Under the pieces are notes generated by a model. It did no database searches. It saw only the letters and a program-made list of their open reading frames with translations, and was not told where the DNA came from. Positions 35,501 through 46,200 of a DNA stretch of 64,000 nt are shown piece by piece (the stretch's first letter is position 1; the number at the start of each line of letters is the position of its first letter). The stretch spans positions 11,758,001 to 11,822,000 of the forward strand of contig CATNEN010000039.1 in NCBI GenBank assembly GCA_950097015.1, read 5' to 3'. This stretch comes from Macrostomum hystrix (taxonomy: Eukaryota > Platyhelminthes > Macrostomidae). The translations under genes were made by a program, and so were the position numbers.

Positions 35501-36319
35501 CTCACGATCAGCGCTGAGTTCTGTCAGGCGCCCAACTTCACTTGTTTGCTCAGAAATGACTTTCTCCTGACCATCAATGATGCGCTCCTTGTCTTTGATG
35601 GCATGTCGCAGTGCAAAAGCTTCATCTGTTGTCTTGAGCTTTCGATTCATCTGCTGCTCAATGTACCGATTGGCCTCCAACTCGCGCTCCTTGACTCGAT
35701 TCTCGGCTCTCAGATCGCTCACCTGCTCCTCCAGGCGACGCTGTCGGCGATCTCTATCGCGGTCCAAGTCACGAGTGTCCGTCTGTGCATGCCGCCGAAC
35801 CAGAGGAGCAGGCTGGCGAGCACTCGATTGACGCAACTGTCGGTCGAGCCAAGGCGATGTGCCGACATGCGAGGACTCAAACGGTCGTTCCGCCATGTGC
35901 CTACTTCTGTCGGGATAACCGCCCGTGTGGCCCTCTGGGTCATTCTCGTCGTAGTCTTCGTCTAGCATTAGCAGATTGTCAGCAGCAACGTGACCCAGCG
36001 AATCAGCGTCACCAATGTGATTTGTGTTCGGCCAATCAGTCGCTTCTGGAGGCAACGTCGGGCTTGTCAGGTAAAATCGGTCGGCGTCATTATAGCCGAT
36101 AGGTGGTGGCAGGGAATCCGAACGAGCCATTCCGCCATGGAGTGCGTGCCGATGCTGTCGCTCCTGCAGTGTCGGCTTCCTTGGAACTGGCGGCGGAACT
36201 GGCTTATTCTTTGGCAACGCTGCTGGCTGTTGTTTCTGGAGCTGCTTCTGCTGTTGCTGCTGCAATTTCGGTTGCCGCTTAATTGACGGCGCCCTAGAAG
36301 TGGTGTTTTTGGTAGCCAT
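32561..36319 (-). CDS. Intronless RIM-binding-protein-like scaffold
   Basis: A single 1252-residue open frame. The N-terminus carries a proline motif (PVPPPVPRKP) and polyglutamine. About 175-595 is a long coiled coil. About 600-1000 is Arg/Pro/Ser-rich with many imperfect repeats of the type EPRRQESPRR. Residues 1012-1100 form one FN3 domain (PPVNVRARTLADGSVLVEW; VAGYKVFIND). Residues 1191-1252 are a C-terminal SH3 domain (ALYDYQP; GMYNAEVNGKRGLVPAQYL). FN3 and SH3 resemble those of RIM-binding proteins/TSPOAP1, presynaptic scaffolds linking calcium channels to RIM. Those have three SH3 and usually three FN3 domains, so this is a reduced relative or paralogue. Lack of introns over 3.8 kb contrasts with its neighbours and suggests a retrocopy. 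The frame is intact, so it is probably functional. Start chosen as the first ATG of the frame. Confidence 0.85.
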   Translation of the reverse strand: MATKNTTSRAPSIKRQPKLQQQQQKQLQKQQPAALPKNKPVPPPVPRKPTLQERQHRHALHGGMARSDSLPPPIGYNDADRFYLTSPTLPPEATDWPNTNHIGDADSLGHVAADNLLMLDEDYDENDPEGHTGGYPDRSRHMAERPFESSHVGTSPWLDRQLRQSSARQPAPLVRRHAQTDTRDLDRDRDRRQRRLEEQVSDLRAENRVKERELEANRYIEQQMNRKLKTTDEAFALRHAIKDKERIIDGQEKVISEQTSEVGRLTELSADRERLVMQLQSEVDNLERVLAAQRALREGERLQSVSEELDRVKDELATAGLETDALRNELRNLQGTLSRKEREVKSKEDRLSQLANELASANQTIGGLRNELTVAESHAKAAEREAKLLREQNQQLSDVRERCRNLQDEKAYMAEAVRTLEGKVAQLEAVKKDKEVLDGLVADLKSALKDKNQVLKERRDLLTQTQQLRDRMKDTLADEAGMQRELSRLQEVLGELEKENQFYRDLDNDFRRLKQRYEEVDKALRADEVALAKLRPRLERLQDRCKEKDDLIRRLANELRSGGDRLPRELLQEADRNQGLFVEDYVDPMELTGTDGKQPRLSRRDAMGTSSPIAAYEPARRSTAAQAAAVQPQGPISSESNRPNPFETNQNERHNQQPRNFEDSSNPPNEPSRRNSPGRYQKHTKEKPMTHSPIRQDSRAVEPKRRESPRRGAFGPPSDSNRDQPKYEPAARQGSSPRRNDPKLRNRELNDIPEQKTYEPVRRESPNREHYHHPFEPQNYSQQRPETPRKVTSNLLDKQPVNAISQSNYYEPSDNTPSPENLRRNDPRTYHTQPRRHEEPQAHESRRQKSPRRDDPSAYERQSRNLEEPDQFYEPRHQDIQQREEPWAYSGHPRNDEEPEVHEPRRQESPRRDMRAYDRQPSNIKPRSQEPHHQKGPEVEDQRQPGNTQPQTYKPRLQESPRRELPQSSNLASQSPRGQSPVRPYETRPQSEGIRNPFTGVDQQEESVQLDPPVNVRARTLADGSVLVEWDTPQLDQLDRNRGIVVAGYKVFINDIEEQSVGSSRLTKSLVSRGIGLPVARVGVQSFGYDGEVSRMAQLDTKAEQSQQQQQQPTPPTVSALQPHWQTQSLPENDKEKQFGPEPVVRERTQPTHHQAPSQQQQQEQQQQQQPEPRSKDPPPDAHSVTPQPFVRKALYDYQPGLNSPSAFPSYELELHRGDDVTTFGPVRPDGMYNAEVNGKRGLVPAQYLQLE

Positions 36320-36324
36320 TCGTG

Positions 36325-37080
36325 GTTTTTTAAGTCAAGTCCGCCTCGCATCGATGCTTCAATGGTTTTTGTCAAACGTTATATACAAATCAATTAATGT
36401 ATTGATTTTTAACGCGTGCACACACAGGTCCCCATGGAGCCGAATAAAACGCGTCTAAATTGGGAAACGCCCATAAAGGTTTAAGGCTGAAGGATTTTCA
36501 GCTTAGCGAAACGACAGTCAGTGTGCGTTCACCACATGTCTCCAATTTCCTTCCAACACACGGCTTGCACTTGGCAAGGCCAAGGCAGAAAGTTTTAGAA
36601 CTTCCATTCCTATTTTTGTCTCTTCTCGGGCCAGATAATAATAAATCCCACTGCCCTCTCCTACATTATAGCTCGATTTCTCTCAGAGCGCCAAATTTTC
36701 TTCCGCATTTTGGGACAACGGGCCTCTTTTCTTGGCTTTATCTCGAGTCCTGACTGGCGGCTAACAGCTGATCAGTGCACTTTCTCTGAGGAAATGGGAT
36801 TCTAAATGCCCACAACGATTTCAAACATTTTCATGGTCAGAAATAGCTCCCGAAGATTGAGTCGGGTTTATATAGCATAATATCACTAGATTAAGTTTCG
36901 ATAGTCGAAATAAAAAAATATTTTCATTCAGTTTAAAACTCACATTATCTCAAGCTTAAAATGGAGATCCTGATCGACTTCTATGGCTTATTGTTGTAGG
37001 GGCGCCGCACAACTGCTCATTGCTGTAGGGATTGTACATCTTCTCATTGCTGAGGGGGTTGTACATCTGCTCATTGCTGC
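36325..37080. other. Spacer upstream of the RIMBP-like gene
   Basis: Should include its promoter; no TATA box recognised on the minus strand. The short plus-strand frame at 36460-36753 has no recognisable motif. Confidence 0.4.
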
Positions 37081-37084
37081 AGGG

Positions 37085-37310
37085 GGTTGTAGCCTAGGGG
37101 TAAGAGCGTAGGACTCACGACTTTAAGGTTGGGGGTTCGATTCCTGACTACACTGGAAATATATGTCGTGTAGCAAAACAAAGAAATCTGATTTGCTTCA
37201 GTTCACCCAGCTGTCAAATGGGCACCAGCATTAGCTAGGGGGGTAATTTAGAGTGGGTGTGGCGTCCCCCAGTCCATGGACTGAATTGTGGCTCAATCGG
37301 GACAGGTGTA
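37085..37310 (+). mobile_element. SINE-A copy, well preserved
   Basis: tRNA-like head with A box TAGCCTAGGGGTAAGAGC and B box GGGTTCGATTCC, flanked by TGTAG/CTACA that could close an acceptor stem. The body contains TTGCTTCAGTTCACCCAGCT and the tail CCCAGTCCATGGACTGAA. TGCTCATTGCTGTAGGG-type direct repeats of about 30 bp precede it (37012-37085). Confidence 0.85.
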
Positions 37311-37319
37311 AAAAATTTT

Positions 37320-38060
37320 TATAATTGTTATTACATTCAATGATTCATTTTCTTTACATTAAACTGCTTAATACCGAAACTAGAGCCCGTTTTTAGTGAT
37401 ATTACTACCAAAGTATATTTTCCTGGGCTCGTGTCAACCGCTGTATTATAATTCTCATTGCAAACGGCTTTCATGCAAAAAACTAAAAAATAGGAACTCG
37501 CAATGAGAAATTGAGAAGCTACTTGCTAAGAATTTTTTAATTCGACTACTTCTAGTAGTCCAGTAGCGGTATAAACTGGCCAGAAGACATTCCAACTAGT
37601 TTGGCCTAGGCAGAGGACCTCAAGAGAGAGGACCGTATTAGCCAAAAACTAACCAGGCAGTTTTTTACTAATATAATGCGCGCATTGTCTTTGAAAAGCG
37701 GGTCCTTAGAATTGTACCAATTTTAGAGGCATTTTCCTCATAACTCTTGTTGTTTGATAAGTCACGATCTTTTTCTTTCTTGACACATTCGAAGTTTGCC
37801 TGGCAAAAGAAACAGATACAAGCTTGTTTCCGATGAGTAGCTATCGGGAAAACGGAAACTACGCTAGTAATTCAAAGAAGATTATGCAGTTTGAACTGCC
37901 GGCTTAGCTCTCACATCAAACGCGTTTGAACTTACCAAACACGTCAGGCTTTATGACGCGACTTTCTAAAGGCATATTTATCAGAGCTAATGAGCTGATG
38001 CAATTAGAAGGTCTATCCATGGCTTAAAGTAAGGTTATTGTATTTGCAAACAACTCGTTA
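37320..38060. other. Intergenic DNA
   Basis: Nothing recognised. Confidence 0.4.
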
Positions 38061-38069
38061 GTTATATTA

Positions 38070-38325
38070 TAGACACGCAGTCAGCGAGGAGGACATTCTG
38101 CCTCCTGAGTCCTGATTCCTGAGCACACACTCACACAGGTGTGTATATACATCTGCTCTGACTTTTTCATCGTCAGTAGTCACAGTGGTCCAGTGTACTC
38201 TCTCACTGTGCCTTTGAGGCTCGCATTCAATTGTGAAAATTGCGCAACAAGCCACCAAGCCTTCTCTCCGCAGCTGCGCCCTAAATTACGAGCATGACCT
38301 CGCCGTGGATTCCAGCTCAGGTACC
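38070..38325 (-). mobile_element. SINE-B copy
   Basis: Minus-strand element with CACACAGGTGTGTATATAC, CACTGTGCCTTTGAGG, CTTCTCTCCGCAGCTGCGCC and the head remnant GCCGTGGATTCCAGCTC. It is more diverged than the copies in the STRA6-like gene. Confidence 0.75.
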
Positions 38326-38727
38326 TTGACCCTCTTTCTCAATAGTAAATACTCATTTAATTTATCGATTTTAAGCGATCACTGTCACCTTAAAATTGTG
38401 GCATATGTGCAACTGATAGCTTCGAGTTTTTGTCATCAAACGATGAAATTCATGAAGACATCCAATAAATATTAACTGAATTTTCTCTCTAAAGACAGAT
38501 TCTAATTAAAATAATATAAAGCTTCCTGTCAAACACTCCAACTTGAATTCTAATGACAGATGCTTGTCGCGCACGATTAGGATGCGTGACGACCAGCTCA
38601 CCCTAGATGATTTCCAATCTCCGCCTCAAATAGCGGTGTTTTCGTTTCCTTGGTGCCGCTCAAGGACAGCACGGATTGGCCTGTCCTTGGCCCGTCCAGT
38701 TGTACGCCGTTGGCTCCCGTCTCGAGC

Positions 38728-38735
38728 TCTATTTA
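38728..38735 (+). promoter_or_regulatory. TATA-like element of peptide gene
   Basis: CTATTTAG about 117 bases before the ATG at 38845. A start some 30 bases downstream would give a 5' UTR of about 85 bases. Only position and sequence support it. Confidence 0.45.
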
Positions 38736-38844
38736 GGACTGGGAGGAAATTCCCAGACAGGGCTCTCACTCTCAGCCTGAAGGACCTCTAAGAGAACAGG
38801 TTACAGAAGCATCGCAAGTACAGTTTGTCCTCAGTTAGTGTGAC

Positions 38845-39114
38845 ATGCTACGGAATTCATCAGCGATGCTCATCATCGTTACCATCATCGCGGCTTTGAC
38901 TGTCCTGTGCCATCCTGGACGCGCCACGCCAACATCGCGCTACATCGCCGAGCTACTGGCCGACGCTCAGGAGCTCGACGGTGTCGAAGGGGCGTCCCAA
39001 TACGAATCGGATCAGCTGGCCGCACTGAGACAGCTGCTGAGCCGCTTGAACCAGAGGCAGCTCAGCAGGATGAGAAAGCGCGGCCCGGAGCTCATCATTG
39101 AGAAGCTCACGTGA
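38845..39114 (+). CDS. Small secreted peptide precursor
   Basis: An 89-residue protein that I cannot assign to a family. Residues 8-22 (MLIIVTIIAALTVLC) form a signal-peptide core, with probable cleavage near GRA/TPT (about residue 27). The rest has no cysteine and is rich in Leu, Gln and Arg. Residues 53-76 (YESDQLAALRQLLSRLNQRQ...) could form an amphipathic helix. A basic site RKR at 77-79 precedes a 10-residue tail GPELIIEKLT. Layout and size are those of a neuropeptide or peptide-hormone precursor, but no amidation glycine precedes the basic site and the sequence matches no NPF, PDF or CRF-type pattern I know. Single exon, coding-like composition, TATA-like element upstream. A short antimicrobial or other secreted protein is the alternative. 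Confidence 0.65.
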   Translation: MLRNSSAMLIIVTIIAALTVLCHPGRATPTSRYIAELLADAQELDGVEGASQYESDQLAALRQLLSRLNQRQLSRMRKRGPELIIEKLT

Positions 39115-39960
39115 CTGAGTGGACAATGAGCTCCAGACGGTGTCTGAGAGACTGGAACAACCAGCATACCTAAATTGAAACAATTTAGTTTTCACTAACA
39201 AAATCAAACATAACCAATCATGATTTGGTATAATACAACGCAGTTCATTTTAACTAAACAGCTGCTGAACATGCTTTGAGCCTTTGTTTATTGTTTTCTT
39301 TCCAATTTTTCACACATTGCTTAGAGAAATGTGAAGCACAGCCTTTTTTACGATGCAGTAGATTAGTTTGTAGCATGCACATAAGCAATGATCGACCACA
39401 GAAGCGTGTCATTTTTTATTGCATACCTTGAAGAAAAAAAGGTGATCAAAGTACAGCGCCATATAGTTTTATCCAAGGACAGGCAAGTTGGACCACTTTT
39501 TCACCTTATCTGCGAGACAAATTAGGCATCGGGCTCATATTTGCACAGCTCAACAATTCCAGAGCACTGTACTTAAGAGATTATCTGTTGGCCAAGCAGT
39601 AATAAAACATTGACTAGCGAAATCTTGCATTACCTTCAAGAAGAACATTCAAACACTCGCGATTCTGTTGGTCTGAGTACAGAAGCAGATAAATTGGAAG
39701 CATGGAATGGGAAGATGCAGACACTGTAAGTTGAGAACTAAATAGTTTTAAATCGTACTAAATCGTACTAAATAGTATCATCATCAAATTCACATTAATC
39801 CGAGAAATTTGAGACCTAGATGGACTCCGTAGGTTGGCCCAGATTTAGACATCGGATGTTTTCTGTCAGTCTCGGTGAATTTTCAGTAAAATTTCGTTGT
39901 TTAAGAAGGCAAAGTATACATTTTAAAGCTGATCTTATGGCTCTGAGATTTCAATAAGCT
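39115..39960. other. Spacer
   Basis: Likely 3' UTR of the peptide gene at first (AATAAA at 39601-39606 is the first canonical signal), then unrecognised sequence. Confidence 0.4.
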
Positions 39961-39964
39961 GAGA

Positions 39965-40165
39965 TCGGCCAGATATGCAGCCGATAGGACATCGTTCGAC
40001 TGTTCAGTCCATGGACTGGGGGGACGCCATACCCACCTTTCATCAGCCCAACTGATGTGTGTCTTGCTATGGGACACAAATTGTTTCAGTGTAGTCAGGA
40101 ATCGAACCCCGGGCCTATAAGTTGTGCGTCCGACGCTCTAACCACTAGGCTACAAGCATAGTATG
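39965..40165 (-). mobile_element. SINE-A copy next to STRA6-like start
   Basis: Minus-strand element: B box remnant GGAATCGAACCCCGG, A-box region CTCTAACCACTAGGCTACA, tail GACTGTTCAGTCCATGGACT. It ends about 42 bases before the proposed ATG of the STRA6-like gene. Confidence 0.85.
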
Positions 40166-40207
40166 TAGCCATCTAAAATAATTAATAAAGCTGAAACGCC
40201 ATTAACA

Positions 40208-43200
40208 ATGCAACCAACCAAGGCTCTGTCCAACAAGCTGTTCTCGGTGCCAATGCCCGTGCTGAGCATCACGGACCTGTTGGAGTTGATTCGAGAGCAG
40301 ATCCAGCTTCAGCGGGCCAACCTGTACAATACAACCGCTGACGAGTGCGCCAGCAACCTCAACATGACCGTTGTTTATGAATACGCGCTGATCCCTGCTG
40401 TGAGTCTGTCTGGCCAGGGGGATATTTTAAGAATTGAAAGCAGATTCATGACTGCATGACATCAGAGCTTCCTTAATTCATATCCATTGATCTTATTCAT
40501 TTCGAAACAAGCGAGCTGACTAGGCAAACAAGCTTCGCCTTGAATTAAGCCAGCTATAGATCTTAGAAAGGGTTAGTTCTCAGCTTCCCATCCAGCAAGG
40601 ACAGACATTCAATTTCCTGCTAACCCTCGGGTTTATGAATGTAACGAGGCTTGTAACTCATAGCTGAGCAAATGATGAAGACAAAACAGCTTTGAGTAGA
40701 GCAGCTGGACTCAGCACTGCAGACAGCTGATCAGCTTTATAGCCAGCTTCTGTGGCTTGGATTCTTCCGTGCCAATTATAAAATCTAGAATCTACGTGAT
40801 CATTCACCAGTCAAGAATAATGAATCGACTTGCACTCGCAAAGTTCCAACAAAGCAAATATACTTATGAGCGCAGCTTTTTCATTGCAGATACTCATGAT
40901 TCTGATTGCCTGTTTCACAGTCAAGAGAGCCGAGCTGCTGCCGAACTTTCTTAACAGACGGCCCGGACTGACTCAGTGAGTGTGCTCAGACGGAACTTTC
41001 TATTGATCAGGTGCTAATGAGCCTATCCAAATCCTAAATTTCTAAGCGAGGCAGATAGTATCCGTGTATGTAGATGCATAAAATTTGAGCGGTGAATATG
41101 GTACACACTTGCCATGTAGAGTGCAGGTGTTCCACTTAAAATTATGGGAATTGTGCGATATCCAGTACAAAGCACTTATTTTGAATATAACCTCATTGGG
41201 CGAGATGCCAGTCCTCCAGCCGCGTATAGATTGAAAGCCCTACATTTTGTAAATATGTGTAGAACGGTTTTTTAACAATTCTGTTTTCACTAATTATTTA
41301 TTATAGTAATAATTGGTTACACTTGTCCCAATCGGGCCAGATGTGCAGCCGACAGCACAGCCGCAGCTATTGCACGGCGAATCTGAAGGCTGCGTACGGC
41401 TGTTCAGTCCATGGACTGGTGGAATACCACACCCACCCTCAATTACCCCAGCTGATGCTGGTGCCAGTTTAACAGCCGGGTGAACTGAAGCAGTTCAGAG
41501 TTAAGTGTCTTGCTAAAGGACTCAAGTTGTTCCAGGGGGGTCAAGAATCGAACTCCCGACCAACAAGTCATGAGACGCTCTAACCAGTAGGCTTCAACCT
41601 CTTCCTGTTCACTATTCACTATATATTTGCTATGTGGCAGCCTTAAATTAAATACATAAAAGCGGCTTCTTTTGTGATGTACTCGTAACTTGTACATGTG
41701 ACAAATCATTTGGCCACCAACACTGCAGCCCAATGAACATCCTGGAGGACCGAAGTGTCCGCCTGTCTTACGCGTTGGCTTTCGGCATCTCCGCTCAGCT
41801 CTGCTACGACCTGCTGTTTGGCGACAGCGACCTGTTCAAGCTGCACATCACCAGCCGGCCGACGGGCCCATTCAAGTTCCTTCACGGTGCGTGATCACAC
41901 AGCATCCGGGACATTATTTGGAAAAGAGAAGTCGTTGAGAAAGATGCTATTTAACACGTTCGATATTGAAATAAACATTTCAGTTCTATACCGATTCTGC
42001 GAGGTGTGCCTCTACTGCACCGTGATGTACCCGATCTTCCTGACTATTTCGAAGAAGAATCGTGCCTTCTTCCTGATGGGCACTCTGTACATTTGGACAT
42101 TCACCGCACTGTCCATAGTTCGTCTGGCTTTGGTTGACTGCTCCGAGGTTGCAACGGTGCGTGAAATTATAATTTATTTTATCATTCTGCTCTAGTGTGA
42201 CAGCCAGACAGTGCGAGTATAATTTCTTAGAAATAACTTTAAATTCGGTCTTAAGATATGAGTACGAGTATGAGTCTCGTAAATTGACTGTACGTAAGAA
42301 ATCACTTGTAGCCCAGTAGCCCATATAGAATGTATACGACCAGTGGCAATGCGTAACGCAGCATTCTTATTCGCAAAGTTCCCTTTTTAAAAAATCTCTT
42401 GTACAGGAGACGCAGCTAACATTCGCACTGAAGTACCTTCCCAGCGTTCTGTGCTCCTTGGGCCTCAGCATCATCTTCCCCTACAAGCTAATCCAGCTCA
42501 TATTTTCCAGGCATGCAAACATCAGCAGCAGCGAATATGTTTATCAGTATGAGTATGTTCGCGATCTGTTTAAAGCCAAGGCGTCGGACCCGCTGTAAGT
42601 ATATATTAGGCAAAACTTATACTTATATGTTTAGGGAAGTTTTAATCATATTGAATATCACAAGACAGTACACATAATGCAGAACACACTAGACAGTACA
42701 CACCAGACAGTAAACATTAGACAGTAAAAACATCAGATAGTACACACCAGGTATTACTCGTTTGAAGGGGGTCGGTGGCAGAGCGGTTATCGCGTTTGCC
42801 TCACGCACCAAGGTCCCGAAGTTCGATTCCACAGCGAGGCCACATTCATTTGGGGCGCAGCCGCGGAGAGAAGGCTTGGGAGCTTGTCGTGCAATTTACG
42901 CCCTTGAGGGCCAACCTCCAAGGCACAGTGAAATTGTAGACTGCCTGACAATGAGAAAGTCAGGGCAGATATACACACCTGCGTGAGCGTATGACTGCGT
43001 ACAGTATCTGTGTGCGTGTGTGTGTGCTCAGGAGTCAGCGAAAAGGGAAGAATTGCCTTCTCGCTGGCTGCAGGTCTAGTGTCACTAAATGATGTACGAT
43101 TGCCCGCAGCCCTCCTGCAATTATTATTATTATATAATATTATTACTCGTCTGAAAGTACGCAAAAGACAGCAGGTAACGGTAAATTTAAGCCAGTTAAT

Positions 43201-46200
43201 TGTTTTAGCAAATTTTTCTCCTGCAGACTCGAGGGCAGCGACAAGCAGTCTTTACTCCAGCGAGTTCGCACGCAGCTGCGTCGCCTGCGCTACACGCGCA
43301 GAAACGGATTTCGGTACTCGCCACGTATCATCTGCACCTACACGGCGGTGGCCATAATCATCTACATGGTGACGTACAACATTGTTAACGAGGTACACTA
43401 TTGGTACGGGGTCGCCGACTTGCTACTAATTCGCATCGAAAATTTGGCGAACAAAATCGGAGGCGACACAGCCAAAGCGATTATTGAACAATTGAACGTT
43501 GTGAGGATCTACATCCATACGGTCTATGGTGAGCCAGTTGGCCGATTATTACCTAGCTAGCTAGTCGTCACTCCGAGTCATGTCAAGGTCCCGTCAGTGT
43601 CAGTTGGCAGTCAGTGTCTTGATCAGCCCCCTAAAGTTACGGCTCTATAAACGCGACCAAGCAGTTCTCGCGGTGGGTGAATGTCATCGTAGGACCTTAC
43701 CGGACAAAAGTTTGTCTCCCGCAACTTATGTCAAGTCAAAGATTTTAACCTAATTTGGGGGATTTGAATGCCGAGTGTGCAGCGGTGAAGCGCCTGGTGA
43801 AGGCGTTAAGCAATTCGTCTCCTGGGGTAGCTGTTTACATGGTTGTCATGCTGTGTCGAGTCGATCGCGTCGCTGAAAAAACATGAATCTTTCCAGTCCA
43901 TGATGAGATGAGCATGAATTTTCAGAGTTCAGAATCAAGGAAGACGTTTGTACAGTTCCATGTAGATTTTCAAAGATAGTCAAAGAAATTGACGTTTGCT
44001 AATCAGTTTCTTCGTGAAAATTTGAGCGAATTCTTGGAAGGCAATTTCGAGGAGTCAAAGTCCCTTAATGAAATTTTCTGAGGATTCAAAAGGGCCTGTT
44101 CGACGATAAGCGACTTCAAATGTTCGATTATACCATCTCGGTTGGATCCTATGAGATATACCCTAATAAATATAAATAGAAACATAATAATTCTACAGTA
44201 TATTAGGCCAAACGGCCCAAATAGATGCTGAATAGAAAGCGAATATCAGAACGTCAAAAAGTCCCTAAATTAGTGAAAAAATGGAAAACTGTGGTTTGTC
44301 GACCCTTCTGGAACTGTCGTTCCAGATGATGCGATTAATTTCGTCTGAGTGTGGCGTGATAGAAGCCTATAATACAATAATAATAATAGAAAGAGGGTTG
44401 TGGGCAATGGCACATCACTTGGTGACACTAGACCCACAGTCAGCGAGAAGGCATATCTGCCCATTTCGCTGACTCCTGAGCACACACGCACACAGATACT
44501 TAACCCAGGCATACACTCACACAGGTGTCTACATCTGCCCTGACTTTCTCATCATCAGGCAGTGTTCACTTCACTGTGCCTTGGAGGTTGGCCCTCAAGG
44601 GCGTAAATTGCGCGACAAGCCCCCATGCCTTCTCTCCGCGGCTGCGCCCCAAATGAATGTGGCCTCGCTGTGGAATCGAACTTAGGGACCGTGGTGCGAA
44701 AGGCAAACGCGTTAACCACTCTGCCACCGACCCCCTGATAGAAGCCTATATACGAGTATTCAGAAGTATTATCAATCAACTCACGTTAAAAACCGAATTT
44801 CTACCCTTTACTTTTGCAGTTTGTTTTATTGTTGCCATGACTTTCATGATTCTGCTGAACGTTATCAACATCCTGCTGATGATTATTAACTATAGGTGGG
44901 TGCTTTTATATATAACATAATCTTACTGTTTTGTTTAAAAAAACTGTAAAAATATCAATTTCATCAAAAGCTTCTCGGTAACTTCCTGATTAACAGTTGG
45001 CAGCAAATGTTAAAATTCTTGAGCACTGCAAATCAGGATGTTGGGACACATCCGGCATTTGATGCTTAACTGGCTGCCTGCTGCAGAAAAATATTGGCGA
45101 TCTAAATTATAGACATTATTGGTTGTACATGTTACATCGGAAATCCAAGCGTTGATTTCTGCTCTTGTTTTTACGCGGTGATGTCAATAGCGAGCATCGC
45201 TAAAATATATTAAAATATATCATCATGTTAATAACGTGGACGGATTCGAACCTAGTGAATAGAGCGTCCGGAATAACGACTTGAAGGTCCACCCTGAGCT
45301 TCACCCAGCTGTTAAATGGGTGCCAGCATTAGCTGGGGTAATTGAGGGTGGATGTGGCGTCCAAGGACTGAACAGCCGTACGCAGCCTTCAGATGCGCCG
45401 CGCAATAGCTGCGCCTGTGCTGTCGGCAGCAAATCTTCACCCTATAGGGGCATGTATAGTCAGTTACTTCAGTAGTATTATTAGTACGAGCGAATATTAT
45501 TGTTGTAAATAGAAATAATAGTAGCTTCATTACCCCAACAGATACTTCGAAGTAAAGCAGCTTTAATCATTCAATTCCGCAGGACAAACATTCTGAAGAT
45601 GTACGAGGGCAATTATCAATTTCTGCCCAGCCGAAAAGAAGTGACAACTGCTCCAACATTCCTACTAGTGAGTAGGCAGATTTTGAGTGTTTTAAACGAT
45701 TCAATCAAATGTTAAAAATATCTAATAATTATAATTCCTTACTTTTAAAAGGTTAACAACATGCGTTTTGGAGGCTACCAGATTACCTTTACCGCGATCT
45801 GTGAGTTCTCAAGTATCTGTACATTGGCAATATTTTATGTTAGCAAGGACCACTGGTAGTTAGCTAGAAGTAAGTACTAGTATTTTAGAAATCCTTGACT
45901 GTTAGCTTTGCTGGACTTCAAACCTAGATGCAAGGAGTTGAGGCAAAGAAACTTTATTCCAATGTGCTCAATTAAGTTCATACACTCAAAAAATGTTACC
46001 AAAACACTAAAAATATCGAATTTTGTAGTAGGCTTGTGGGCACAGGCTCATTAGTTGGTGACAATAGACCTAAACTACCAGCGAGGATGCAATTCTGCCC
46101 ATTCCGCTGACTCCTGAGCACACACGCACACAGATACCGTACGCAGGCACACGCTCGCACAGGTGTGTACATCTGCCCTGACTTTCTCATTTTACTGTGC

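Noticed and set aside
37085-37155. tRNA gene
   Set aside because: The A and B boxes are good, but the anticodon arm does not fold properly and the sequence continues into the body shared by all SINE-A copies.
38845-39114. Neuropeptide F / NPY-family precursor
   Set aside because: No C-terminal RxRF or RxRY with amidation glycine, and the expected tyrosine spacing is absent.
42768-42842. tRNA-Ser/Leu gene
   Set aside because: It is the tRNA-like head of SINE-B, found in several copies with the same downstream body.
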